Below are positions 1-8,145 of a DNA stretch of 64,000 nucleotides, one piece after another; position 1 is the stretch's first letter, and each line of letters starts with the position of its first letter. The translations under genes and the position numbers were made by a program. Below the pieces are notes generated by a model that had not been told where the DNA came from, did not search any database, and worked only from the letters and a program-made list of their open reading frames with translations. Location: positions 124,001 to 188,000 of the forward strand of contig JBDTSH010000016.1 of NCBI GenBank assembly GCA_039931245.1, given 5' to 3'. Source of the DNA: UBA4729 sp039931245 (GTDB lineage: Bacteria > Patescibacteriota > Saccharimonadia > Saccharimonadales > UBA4665).

Positions 1-1
1 A

Positions 2-322
2 GTATCAATAAGTTGGCTGAAACCCCGAATCAAAGGACAGTCGACTTTCGATCGGCAAACAGATAGCGGCCAAACCAGACTACACTACAGCGCTGAAGTA
101 TTTCAGGAAATTAAAGCGCTGGCTATAGCCGCCGGTAAATATAAACCTGAGCGCGCCACGACGGACTCAGAGGTGATCAAAAAACTAAGCCACACTTCCT
201 TAACGGTAAAAGTGGAACTAGTCGCAATAAACGGTAAATTGGATAGTCGCCGAAATTTGCCTGCACAATTTCCAGATAGCTTACCAGAAAATATCCTGCG
301 GCTTGGAAGGCTAAGCGCATAG
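2..322 (+). CDS. C-terminal part of an unknown protein
   Basis: An open frame enters from the left edge and ends at TAG 320-322, giving about 106 residues with no start inside the window. The visible part is basic and soluble-looking, with an ending near NILRLGRLSA. No motif or family is recognised. The frame has coding-like composition for its full length while the opposite strand gives only a shorter, less protein-like frame. It is followed after 31 bases by a possible tiny ORF with a strong ribosome binding site. Function unknown. Confidence 0.5.
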   Translation, partial: VSISWLKPRIKGQSTFDRQTDSGQTRLHYSAEVFQEIKALAIAAGKYKPERATTDSEVIKKLSHTSLTVKVELVAINGKLDSRRNLPAQFPDSLPENILRLGRLSA

Positions 323-353
323 CGGAGTCCGTCCGGAAGGTTTGAGGAGGTAA

Positions 354-413
354 ATGATTTGCACATCCTCAAATGAACCGGATCCTACACTCCATAGTTT
401 TTTAGCGGGATAA
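354..413 (+). CDS. possible 19-residue peptide
   Basis: A strong GAGGAGG element at 344-350 precedes ATG 354 by 3 bases, and the frame encodes 19 residues (MICTSSNEPD...) ending TAA 411-413. The spacing is tight and the GAGGAGG is also one arm of an inverted repeat (TTTGAGGA / TCCTCAAA, 341-375), so this may be a structured 3' end of the upstream gene rather than a peptide. Nothing else supports it. Confidence 0.2.
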   Translation: MICTSSNEPDPTLHSFLAG

Positions 414-582
414 ACAAATCAATATTTCATCTAAGTATAAAAAAATCTTATATATTTTTCAGCAAGCGATGTCATGAAACGAAGCGTAAATAAACGGTAT
501 GTTTGCAATGATACTAAGTGACGATAAGTGGAATCAATTGAGCTTATATCGTATCGAGCGAGAACTGGAAATCGGAGTAATT

Positions 583-1059
583 CTATTTGTTCAGAGGGTT
601 GAAGAATGCATCAACTAAATGCTCTGCTTGCCTATAGAAGCCGGGACGTTGGGCTTTTTCGAGCTTAATCGTTGCGTGCAGTTTATGCATAGCCGGGTTT
701 ACTTTGAGCGAAGCAAGAATTTGTTTAAACTCAGAGTCGATGGCGGTCAATTCGTTATCCGTCAGTGATTCGAGACCAATAAACGTATCCCGGGCTTTTT
801 TATCGGCTGAAATTAATTCATTAAGCTTGAGCTGGGTCGCCTTGCTCTCCCGATATTGAGTGTTCTGAATGGAAAAAACCATGATAAAAATAATAACATC
901 CGTGATGACGGTGATAGTAATAAGCCAAGTGTTAGAAAAGTGATAATAAGGCCCTGAGATCAGCCAAGCCAGAACACCGGCAATCGACAACATGAAAGCG
1001 TTAGTTGAGCTCGCTAAACGAGAAACTGTGATAGAGAATTGTTGTAAGGGTTTTTGCAT
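583..1059 (-). CDS. low-affinity iron permease-like membrane protein
   Basis: 158 residues with two transmembrane segments at about 20-40 and 44-66, then a soluble tail. The stretch from the second segment into FSIQNTQYRESKATQLKLNE matches the low-affinity iron permease family (PF04120), whose hallmark is a membrane segment followed by IQNTQ and a lysine-rich helix beginning KLDEL. Family members are small inner-membrane proteins of poorly defined transport role. Start ATG 1059 is preceded by AGAGGT and a TATAAT about 19 bases further up, so this gene has a short conventional leader. It is monocistronic, divergent from nothing obvious. Confidence 0.65.
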   Translation of the reverse strand: MQKPLQQFSITVSRLASSTNAFMLSIAGVLAWLISGPYYHFSNTWLITITVITDVIIFIMVFSIQNTQYRESKATQLKLNELISADKKARDTFIGLESLTDNELTAIDSEFKQILASLKVNPAMHKLHATIKLEKAQRPGFYRQAEHLVDAFFNPLNK

Positions 1060-1244
1060 ATTTATTTATTACCTCTTGATTTTATTATAGAACAAAATGC
1101 TTGTGTATACCACGGGGCAGTCTGTGCCCGCTCGGCGAATTCAACCGCAGCCGGTAATACTTCATGATCTGCAGCCCTTATCGTTGATAGTAGACATATG
1201 TTTGCCAAGACTCATCTTGTCCAACGTGGTGCTCGAGTCAGCAT

Positions 1245-2564
1245 TTAGGTTCTGACTCTTCTCCAGATAGTAGCCACACCTTGCCCGGCGCCAATACAAA
1301 GAGCGCTCAAGCTGTGATCACCGCTGTCGGGATTGTTGCGGTAGTAGTCAGCTAGTTCTACGACCAATCGAGCGCCGGTCGAGCCGATTGGATGACCAAA
1401 CGCAATGGCCCCTCCAAATGGATTCAGCCTCTCTGGCAATACATTTAGGTCGCACGCATCGGCAAGCGGAATATTTGCAAAGGCTTCATTAATCAACACG
1501 ACTGACATATCCGCCATTGTAAGCCCCGCTCTACCAAGGGCAATCCTAGAGGCAGGTACGGGGCCCCTGCCCATGCGGCTGGGGTCAACGCCGGCTTCGC
1601 CGTAACTTATTAAGTCCATGGATTCTTCAAGACCGAGTTCTCGGGCCCGACGAACGGTTGTCATTATCATGGCCGACGCGCCGTCATTTATGCCACTGGA
1701 GTTGCCCGGAGTAAGCACGCCGTTTTTTGAATATTGGGGCTTCATGGATGCTAGGGTTGCTTCAGTAACTTGGCTACCTCTGACGTATTCATCCGTAGCG
1801 AAAATATCCTTTCCATGGTTGATCGTGATTGGAACAATCGACTGCGTAAACCAGTCGGCGTTTACTGCGAGCTCGGCGAGATGCTGACTGCGGACCGAAT
1901 AGCGATCCAGCTGCTCCCTGCTAAGACCGTCCTCGATAGCCATCTCCTCGGCTGTCTCACCCATTATTCTTTTACTAAAAGGATCTGTCAGGGCCGCCAG
2001 CACGCCATCGACTAGCGTTTTATTGCCTAAGCCTGATTTCTTGCGGTCATTTTCAAGATAGTAGGGCACTTGGCTCATATTTTCCACCCCACCTGCAACG
2101 ATTAAATCATACTCGCCACATTTGATAGCGCGGGCGGCCGCGATAAGGGCGGTGGCTCCTGAACCGCATTCATTTCTTACCATCCAAGCGGGAGTTGCTA
2201 AGTCAATACCGGACTCAATTCCTATCTGTCGAGCAGGGTTCATACCGGAGCCGGCCGAAACAACCTGTCCAAAAACGACTGCTCCGACGTGCTCCCGTAT
2301 AGTGGGTACATCTTTTGCTGCAGTTTCGAGCATCGCCGACACCACTGCGGTGCCGAGCTCAGCTACGGATATTTCGGCAAGTGAGCCACCCGATCGGCCG
2401 GTGCCGGAGCGCTTAGGATAACAAACTACGAGTGTATCGTCGGTCCGAGCTGCATCACGAGGGGGTGAGTCTATTATGCCCATGTTCTCCAGTGTATAGG
2501 GGGGTGCGAGAAGTTTCTCGGCGTATTGTCCAATGGTCTGTTGGCGGTCGGCTAGAGTATTCAT
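1245..2564 (-). CDS. thiolase (acetyl-CoA acetyltransferase family)
   Basis: A 439-residue thiolase. All active-site elements are visible: the nucleophile Cys in RNECGSGATAL, NEAFA, the His of GGAIAFGHPIGSTG near the C-terminus, and the second Cys in CIGAGQG. The family condenses two acyl-CoA molecules or cleaves 3-ketoacyl-CoA. It is longer than the usual ~390 residues because of about 50 extra N-terminal residues. Start ATG 2564 is chosen because a perfect TTGACA-17-TAGAGT promoter ends 7 bases before it; a longer frame opening at 2600 would begin on the -35 hexamer. No HMG-CoA synthase, reductase or other beta-oxidation gene lies nearby, so substrate and pathway are open. Confidence 0.9.
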   Translation of the reverse strand: MNTLADRQQTIGQYAEKLLAPPYTLENMGIIDSPPRDAARTDDTLVVCYPKRSGTGRSGGSLAEISVAELGTAVVSAMLETAAKDVPTIREHVGAVVFGQVVSAGSGMNPARQIGIESGIDLATPAWMVRNECGSGATALIAAARAIKCGEYDLIVAGGVENMSQVPYYLENDRKKSGLGNKTLVDGVLAALTDPFSKRIMGETAEEMAIEDGLSREQLDRYSVRSQHLAELAVNADWFTQSIVPITINHGKDIFATDEYVRGSQVTEATLASMKPQYSKNGVLTPGNSSGINDGASAMIMTTVRRARELGLEESMDLISYGEAGVDPSRMGRGPVPASRIALGRAGLTMADMSVVLINEAFANIPLADACDLNVLPERLNPFGGAIAFGHPIGSTGARLVVELADYYRNNPDSGDHSLSALCIGAGQGVATIWRRVRT

Positions 2565-2571
2565 GCTCTGC

Positions 2572-2600
2572 ACTCTATTGGTAAGGCCGTCTGTTGTCAA
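2572..2600 (-). promoter_or_regulatory. promoter of the thiolase gene
   Basis: On the minus strand TTGACA (2595-2600), a 17-base spacer and TAGAGT (2572-2577) are followed by 7 bases and the ATG at 2564. Transcription would begin about at the start codon (leaderless). Confidence 0.65.
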
Positions 2601-2808
2601 GATTTCGAACTTTATTCAATATATAAAACATTGCCCTCACTCGGCAATCGATTATGGTAGACGACGTCTAGACGTCGGAATCTTGCATACATACTACACG
2701 AAATACGGCAGCGTCGACTGCCCTATTATCTGTTTATCTATTACCGAATATCGATGGGCCAATGGCTAAAAGTTTTAATACTATTTGTCCGGGCATTATA
2801 ATATGCAC

Positions 2809-3552
2809 ATGACACAAGTAAAAAAATTGAATGCAATACTAACTTTCATGCGACATGGCGAAAAAGATGATTCAGGTAGCCTGACATTGAATGGTCACCA
2901 TCAGGCGAAAAGACGCGGGTTAAAGACTGAGCATTTAAACGGAGACGTCGTACTATTTCATAGTGGTTCAGTCCGGGTAAGAAATACGATTCGCACCATG
3001 GCTGCTCACATGCATCTGAGCGCCGAGCAGGAAGCGCTCCTCGAACTAGGTGAGCATGTTGCCGACTATACGGTGCCAAGTCTCCACTACTTAAAAGATA
3101 CGAAGAACACGGGCGATTACTTTACGCACTGGGACGATATTGAGCTGACGCCCGAAAATATCCAAGAGAGGATGGATTCGTTCTTGGATTTTGGGGATAC
3201 GTCGACTGAATCGAGTATTTATTATTCACCAGAAATAATGGCGAAGAATATTGCAAAAATTATAGATACGGAAATAAATTTTGCAAATTTAACCGATTCA
3301 AAACACAGAACAAATTTTATTAATGGATCACATGAACCAGTGTTAACCGCCTTTATAGGCTACTTTTTAAGTGATTACGAGGCGGTGTCAGCGGGTTTAA
3401 TCAAGACTATCGGTGGACCAATTGATTTTGCAGAAAGTTTTGATATATACATTTGGCAGATCGGTCGGGATGATTTCGAAATAGAATTTAATTTCAGGGG
3501 TATAAAGAAGTTGCTTGACGTAGCCGCATTACGGCAATTTATTCACAGTTAG
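2809..3552 (+). CDS. histidine phosphatase superfamily protein
   Basis: 247 residues. The N-terminal strand followed by FMRHGEKDD is the RHG motif of the phosphoglycerate-mutase-like histidine phosphatases; the phospho-acceptor His is intact. NGSHEP about two thirds along probably supplies the second catalytic His. Substrate cannot be read from sequence. TATAAT at 2797-2802 sits 6 bases before ATG 2809, matching the leaderless pattern seen across the window; ATG 2803 directly abuts the hexamer and TTG 2785 lies upstream of it, so 2809 is preferred. Confidence 0.75.
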   Translation: MTQVKKLNAILTFMRHGEKDDSGSLTLNGHHQAKRRGLKTEHLNGDVVLFHSGSVRVRNTIRTMAAHMHLSAEQEALLELGEHVADYTVPSLHYLKDTKNTGDYFTHWDDIELTPENIQERMDSFLDFGDTSTESSIYYSPEIMAKNIAKIIDTEINFANLTDSKHRTNFINGSHEPVLTAFIGYFLSDYEAVSAGLIKTIGGPIDFAESFDIYIWQIGRDDFEIEFNFRGIKKLLDVAALRQFIHS

Positions 3553-3719
3553 TTGTCACCAAATGCTTGCCATCCGCATAATTTCTAGCGGCAATCTATT
3601 TATCTGACTTTGACGCAAGTCCGAACGATCTAACAGTTGTTTTTGTAACAAATGACGCGAATTTTCGTTACATATGGTGTGACCATCTAATTTAAGATTA
3701 TAAAGTGGGGTAGAAATAC

Positions 3720-4241
3720 ATGAAAAAACTAATCGCCGCAGTAATAGTAGTCATTATAGTCGTTGTCGGCACATTTGCTGTCCTGCATAAGCCATCTAAT
3801 TTAACGACATCTGCCACCATTTCCCCGGTGCCTAGCGCTAGCCCACCTATCGTCAATAACTTAGTCCTCATGACAAAATCTACGCGAACTGTCGGCAGTT
3901 ATTTGGCCGATCCCGCCGGCAAGACACTGTATTTTTATAATGCTGACTCTTCCGGCGTTAGTAACTGTCTGGCTAGTTGCCTTGCCAACTGGCCGGCCTA
4001 CCAGGCCACAGACCCGACTTCAAAATTGCCTACAGGAATTGGAACCATCAAACGCTCGGACAGTGATGCACTCCAATACACCTATCGGGGAAAACCACTA
4101 TACTATTTTGTGAATGACGCCCAGGGACAAGTCACTGGTAACGGAATCGGTAACTTCACAGTTGCCAAGCCTTTCAGCACTCCCCAGCCCACTGCCACAC
4201 CATCGACGATACCCGTAACTAGTTCGAGAAGTCCTTACTAA
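3720..4241 (+). CDS. secreted COG4315-type repeat protein
   Basis: 173 residues with an N-terminal hydrophobic helix (residues 3-23, no lipobox Cys) and a Ser/Thr/Pro linker, then a domain with the pattern GSYLADPAGKTLYFYNADSS, SNCLASCLANWPAY and a second ...YRGKPLYYFVNDAQGQVTG half. This matches the predicted secreted repeat family PF03640/COG4315, found on bacterial surfaces, often near heme or copper redox proteins; function is undefined. A Thr/Pro/Ser tail follows. TATAAA and GGGGT lie before ATG 3720. It stands 1 kb ahead of a membrane redox gene set, so a role in surface redox chemistry is a reasonable but unproven inference. Confidence 0.7.
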   Translation: MKKLIAAVIVVIIVVVGTFAVLHKPSNLTTSATISPVPSASPPIVNNLVLMTKSTRTVGSYLADPAGKTLYFYNADSSGVSNCLASCLANWPAYQATDPTSKLPTGIGTIKRSDSDALQYTYRGKPLYYFVNDAQGQVTGNGIGNFTVAKPFSTPQPTATPSTIPVTSSRSPY

Positions 4242-4276
4242 CTCATGCTCATTACGCGTACCACGAGGTGGCCAGG

Positions 4277-4468
4277 ATGAGACCAAAGAAGTTACGACAA
4301 AAGAATATTACTTCCGGCGAAAACGTCGCTGAGAAAGCATTAATTTTGGGCGAAAAATATATACTCAACATATTCACCGCAGAAGAAATACGAGAGTTTC
4401 GGCAGGAATTATCTAAACGAGCCGCTGCGGTTAAGAGATTGAAGTTGCGTCTGAACCAGAAAGAATAG
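4277..4468 (+). CDS. small basic hypothetical protein
   Basis: 63 residues, highly charged (K/R/E rich) with a predicted helical second half (FTAEEIREFRQELSKRAAAV). Starts 35 bases after the COG4315 gene, with an AGG-rich stretch before ATG 4277; GTG 4268 is an in-frame alternative. No family recognised; could bind nucleic acid given its charge, but nothing specific shows it. Confidence 0.45.
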   Translation: MRPKKLRQKNITSGENVAEKALILGEKYILNIFTAEEIREFRQELSKRAAAVKRLKLRLNQKE

Positions 4469-4542
4469 ATGGAAATGGAATATAGATAAATAACGGTGGT
4501 AAATGAATTACTGCCGAAATCTCACCGTCTGAATCGCTCAAG

Positions 4543-4929
4543 CTAGTTTTTTAGTCGGGCTGCTTTCTTGGCTTGGTTGTGAGCTATGGCGGCGCGGATG
4601 AGAGTCTTTAATGATTCCTCATTGATTTTGTCACCATCGTGGAATTCGACGGCTCGTCTCTGATTACCCGCCAGCTCGGCGTTGAATAGGCTATCCGGAT
4701 CCGGCAGACTAGCGCCATACAAAAAGCCTAAACTGACCTTAGTCTTAAAAGCGTTACCGACTACTACTAGTCCCCCGCTATGATACCAACACGGTGATCC
4801 CATATACTTCCACTCCTCGACTATCCCCGAATCGGCCTCGTGAAATAGTTGGCGTAGCCTAGCTAGCATCGGGCCGCGCCAGTCAGTAAGACTAGCGATT
4901 AACAGATCTATCTTCTCAGTTGGCTTCAT
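4543..4929 (-). CDS. DUF1801 family protein
   Basis: 128 residues. The block EEWKYMGSPCWYHSGGLVVV followed by KVSLGFLYGASLPDPDSLF is characteristic of DUF1801 (YdhG/YjbR-CyaY-like fold), small soluble proteins of unknown biochemical role. Start ATG 4929 has GGAG 12 bases upstream and a TATAAT at about 4960 on the minus strand; a TTG at 4947 would give six more residues and a nearly leaderless mRNA, so the start is uncertain. Unrelated to the redox genes that follow on the other strand. Confidence 0.7.
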   Translation of the reverse strand: MKPTEKIDLLIASLTDWRGPMLARLRQLFHEADSGIVEEWKYMGSPCWYHSGGLVVVGNAFKTKVSLGFLYGASLPDPDSLFNAELAGNQRRAVEFHDGDKINEESLKTLIRAAIAHNQAKKAARLKN

Positions 4930-5241
4930 AGGTTCACGGCTCCACAATTATGTTGATATTATACCATCCAGATTTTAGAGCTTTCTCTTTCTCGATCCCG
5001 TACTGTTTAAGCTACAGGTTGATCTATTGGGAAACGTTAACTAGTATTTTAGCTCTGCCCCGGCACTTATACAGGAGCGTGAAGTTGGCAGTTGGACGGT
5101 ATAGCAAAGCGAAACGAAACCGTTCGGGTACCCGGGAGATCATCGGTCTGGAAATTAATTAGTAAACTTCCCCGTCCGGCATATTAAAACCTTTTTCCGA
5201 TTATATGCTTATGTTATACTATACAACTTAAATGGGGGTCT
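4930..5241. other. intergenic region with two outward promoters
   Basis: Holds the minus-strand promoter of the DUF1801 gene at the left and, at the right, TATACT (about 5215-5220) followed by GGGGG before the reductase ATG 5242. A plus-strand frame here (to 5162) lacks a ribosome binding site and protein-like composition and was not accepted. No repeat or RNA was seen. Confidence 0.4.
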
Positions 5242-6468
5242 ATGGTTAATTACAAGATAATTGCAAATCAATCAATTACCCCCTCCACGCAACTTCTTAC
5301 TTTGCAATACGTACAAGGTGAACGCCTAGTATTTCGGGCCGGTCAATATGCCGCGATAAATGGCTACAAGGGTCGTCGAGCCATGCCAATTCGCTGCTTC
5401 TCGATCGTCACCTCACCGACCGATACGGATTTTCTCCAGTTCTCGATGCGCGTCAAAGGGCACTTTACGAAAGCTGTGGCAAGCTTGCCAGTTGGCGACA
5501 TGGTTCATGTGCAAGGGCCTTACGGCGGTTTCGTAATAAATCGTCACGACAACTCAAAAGTTGTCTATTTAGCCGGCGGAATCGGTATTACGCCATTTAT
5601 AAGTATGATTCGGCTGGCAACAATTACCCGATCCACTACCGACATGCGGCTAGTTTACTCAGCGCAATCCCAGGACGATATTCCATTTTTGGATATACTG
5701 AAATGGCACGACGGGCAGAACCCTAGTTTTACTCCGACTTTTGTCGTTTCTAAGGGCCCTCGGGACAAATTGGATGGCTATGCGTCAGCGGAGGGTAGGA
5801 TCACCAGCGAAGTGCTGGAATCAATTGTGGGGGTGACGTACGCCGACGTCGACACGATATTTTATGTCTGTGGGCCGCCGCCGTTCATGAATGGCATGCT
5901 CCATCTTTTGCAGAGTAAAGGAATTAGCCGATCGCGCATTAATACGGAGGCCTTTAGTCAGGGCCGGAACCGTCAGACTGGGTTGGTCCGGGATTGGCCG
6001 TTTAGTATGTATGGCTTAACTGCGCTTGGAACGGTCGCCGCCCTGCTGGCGATCACGACGGGTGATTTTATCCGGACTGTACCTCGCTTGACGACGACTA
6101 AACATTCGCTTTCCCTTGGCGGCAGCAGTACGGCAAACCAGCGCCAATCCGATATTGACGCCCTCATCAACTCCTTGCCGGCGCGGGGTGCCGGGAGTCA
6201 GTCTTCGCCGGGCGTCCAATCTGCCGTTGCCGCGGCAACACCGCCGACTACAACAGTCAGCCCCATAACTGGTTTGGCGATATTGCCCACTAGCCAGTCG
6301 ACTATTACTCCCGGCTCGAAGACAGCAACGAGTGGCGCAGCGACGCCAGTAGCGACGTCGACGTCGACAGCGGCACCAGCTACCCCGCCCGCCCCCGCCC
6401 CTACCCCAGCTCCCAAACCCGCTCCGGTATGCACAACCAGCCAAAGCGGGGTGACGACGTGCAAATAG
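5242..6468 (+). CDS. membrane-anchored ferredoxin/flavin reductase (FNR-like)
   Basis: 408 residues. Residues ~1-100 form an FAD-binding FNR barrel with the flavin motif IRCFS; ~108-240 carry the NAD(P) half, with LAGGIGITPFISMIR and FYVCGPPPFMNGM. A transmembrane helix follows at ~255-275 (MYGLTALGTVAALLAITTGD), then a ~130-residue Ser/Thr/Pro/Ala tail, presumably outside, ending in a Cys pair (CTTSQSGVTTC). It should take hydride from NAD(P)H in the cytosol and pass electrons to a membrane partner, as the FNR half of ferric reductase or NADPH oxidase does. The next two genes overlap it and supply a flavin transferase and a heme membrane domain, so the partner is probably the protein at 7408. 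Confidence 0.8.
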   Translation: MVNYKIIANQSITPSTQLLTLQYVQGERLVFRAGQYAAINGYKGRRAMPIRCFSIVTSPTDTDFLQFSMRVKGHFTKAVASLPVGDMVHVQGPYGGFVINRHDNSKVVYLAGGIGITPFISMIRLATITRSTTDMRLVYSAQSQDDIPFLDILKWHDGQNPSFTPTFVVSKGPRDKLDGYASAEGRITSEVLESIVGVTYADVDTIFYVCGPPPFMNGMLHLLQSKGISRSRINTEAFSQGRNRQTGLVRDWPFSMYGLTALGTVAALLAITTGDFIRTVPRLTTTKHSLSLGGSSTANQRQSDIDALINSLPARGAGSQSSPGVQSAVAAATPPTTTVSPITGLAILPTSQSTITPGSKTATSGAATPVATSTSTAAPATPPAPAPTPAPKPAPVCTTSQSGVTTCK

Positions 6469-7418
6469 TTCTTCGACATGATACGAAGCACGCTCTTGGG
6501 GGTGAGGTGACTCTTGTAGTGGCCGTCGATTCTCAGCGAGATGTCGAGCCGTTATTTCTCAGTATCTGGCAGCAAGTCTTTGGGTTCGAGCGTCAATTTA
6601 GCCGATTTTTACCGGATAGTGAGCTATCGCAGTTCAATCGCGGTGCCGGATTGCGCCAGAATATTTCTGCGGCTTTCGCCGCCTTATTGGCTGCGTCCCA
6701 AGCGATGAGCCGGGTGAGCGATGGTTTGTATAATCCCTTTATTTTACCGGCAGTTCAACGGGCTGGTTATATCCATTCGGCGGTCGCCGGTTATGGCACT
6801 GACGAGACGGATGATTTTCGTGACCGGGTAGTAGTTTCGGCCGATCATTTGCAGCTTGAGGCTGAGGGACAGGCCACCATTCCCTACGGCACGGCGATTG
6901 ATCTTGGCGGGTGTGGTAAGGGTTATTTGGCCGATGCTATCGCGGATGAATTTGATCAAGCTGACTTGGCGGGTTACTGGGTATCTCTGAGTGGCGATAT
7001 GGTCACTTGTGGCTTTGACGATCAGGGCCAACCCTGGGAAACGGGAATTGTTTCGGCCCGAACGGCGCGGGCCGAGTCACTGTTTTATGTGGCAGGGGAC
7101 GGCAGTCGACTTCACATCGCGACCTCCGGCACTTTTCCCCGGCCCGGTCAAACAAAAATGCGCGGTCACCACTTGATAGATCCTCGAACCGGCCAGGCCG
7201 CTCAGACCGATATCAAGCTGGCGACTGTTGTCGCCACTTCGGCTATCGCGGCCGATGTTCTGGCCTCATCGGCAATAATTATTGGCAGTCAGCAGGCATT
7301 GCCTTACCTGAAAGATAAGGGTGCGCTCGGGGTAGTTATCCAGACGCCCCGACGTGATTATACGCAAGGGGCGTCTATTCGAATGCGGATGCCAGAAAAG
7401 ACACGGCATGCCAGTTAG
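6459..7418 (+). CDS. apbE: ApbE-type FAD:protein FMN transferase
   Basis: 319 residues. ApbE hallmarks are visible: DLGGCGKGYLADAI (about 148-161, nucleotide site) and HHLIDPRTG near 230, plus an SGD element. ApbE moves FMN from FAD to a Thr/Ser of extracytoplasmic flavoproteins. No signal peptide or lipobox is evident, unlike many ApbE proteins, so it may act inside. GTG 6459 is preceded by GGGGTG and overlaps the reductase stop by 10 bases; ATG 6429 would give a 40-base overlap. Lies between the FNR-like reductase and the heme membrane protein, which suggests flavinylation of a component of this chain; no FMN-binding target domain is visible in the window. Confidence 0.88.
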   Translation: MQIVLRHDTKHALGGEVTLVVAVDSQRDVEPLFLSIWQQVFGFERQFSRFLPDSELSQFNRGAGLRQNISAAFAALLAASQAMSRVSDGLYNPFILPAVQRAGYIHSAVAGYGTDETDDFRDRVVVSADHLQLEAEGQATIPYGTAIDLGGCGKGYLADAIADEFDQADLAGYWVSLSGDMVTCGFDDQGQPWETGIVSARTARAESLFYVAGDGSRLHIATSGTFPRPGQTKMRGHHLIDPRTGQAAQTDIKLATVVATSAIAADVLASSAIIIGSQQALPYLKDKGALGVVIQTPRRDYTQGASIRMRMPEKTRHAS

Positions 7419-8145
7419 ACTGACAGCGATAGCGGCAGGGGCTCTACTGGTCGTGGCTGTTGCTGTCAGTAGTGTGGCGTGGACGCCTCGGCCCGTATTT
7501 GCGGCGGAAAGTTCGGGCGGCAACGGCAATGTGACTATTCAGGTTGTACCCGGAGACAAACTCAGTAGTCGATTGCAGGGGCAGGTCAAAGCGTCATGGC
7601 CCTGGTACGTCACGAGAGCTTCGGGTATGGTGGCCGCCGCAAGTCTGATATTTCTGCTTCTGTCAGGAATCGGTCAGATTACGGGGCGGACTTTTCGGTT
7701 ACTCGATCCGTTAACGGCTTGGGCATCGCACCGCGCCCTCGGCATCGCTTTTTCAATTGCGGTGCTGGTCCACATCTTCAGCCTATTATTTGATCATTTT
7801 ATTACTTTTAACATCTGGCAACTATTTGTGCCGTGGCTGTCGGGGTACCGATCGACTCATTGGCTGGGTCTAAATGTAGGCTCTATCTACGTCGCAATGG
7901 GAATTATCGCCATGTACATGACTGTCGCGATCGTCATTACATCGCTCGTGTGGGTAGAGAAAAAACCCCTGCTGTGGAAACTGGTGCACTACTTGTCCTA
8001 CGTGACGATATTCCTAGTATTCGTTCACGCCTTATATACCGGGACTGATTTGGCACACGGCTTTTGGCGCTGGCTATGGGTCGTCTTGAATGGACTAGTT
8101 TTCGTAGCGGTGATCGTAAGGTTATGGCGGGTAAGAACTATATGA
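7408..8145 (+). CDS. ferric-reductase-like heme membrane protein
   Basis: 245 residues with an N-terminal signal/anchor (residues ~5-30, cleavage-like VFAAE), a short outer segment, and about five transmembrane helices. Two helices carry paired histidines 13-14 residues apart: SHRALGIAFSIAVLVH and HYLSYVTIFLVFVH. This spacing is the bis-heme b signature of ferric reductase/NADPH oxidase/YedZ membrane domains, which carry electrons across the bilayer. The ATG overlaps the apbE stop by 11 bases and its stop overlaps the next start as ATGA, so translation is coupled. With the FNR-like protein it would form a split two-subunit version of ferric reductase. Terminal acceptor unknown. Confidence 0.75.
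   Translation: MPVRLTAIAAGALLVVAVAVSSVAWTPRPVFAAESSGGNGNVTIQVVPGDKLSSRLQGQVKASWPWYVTRASGMVAAASLIFLLLSGIGQITGRTFRLLDPLTAWASHRALGIAFSIAVLVHIFSLLFDHFITFNIWQLFVPWLSGYRSTHWLGLNVGSIYVAMGIIAMYMTVAIVITSLVWVEKKPLLWKLVHYLSYVTIFLVFVHALYTGTDLAHGFWRWLWVVLNGLVFVAVIVRLWRVRTI

Noticed and set aside
1405..2421. Several plus-strand frames opposite the thiolase, and similar frames opposite cysS, dnaX, rplA and others
   Set aside because: Antisense shadows of strongly recognised genes.
4950..5162. A 70-codon plus-strand frame between the DUF1801 and reductase genes
   Set aside because: No ribosome binding site or -10 at the right distance and odd composition. The last 27 codons after GTG look slightly better but the GGAG is too close to the GTG.
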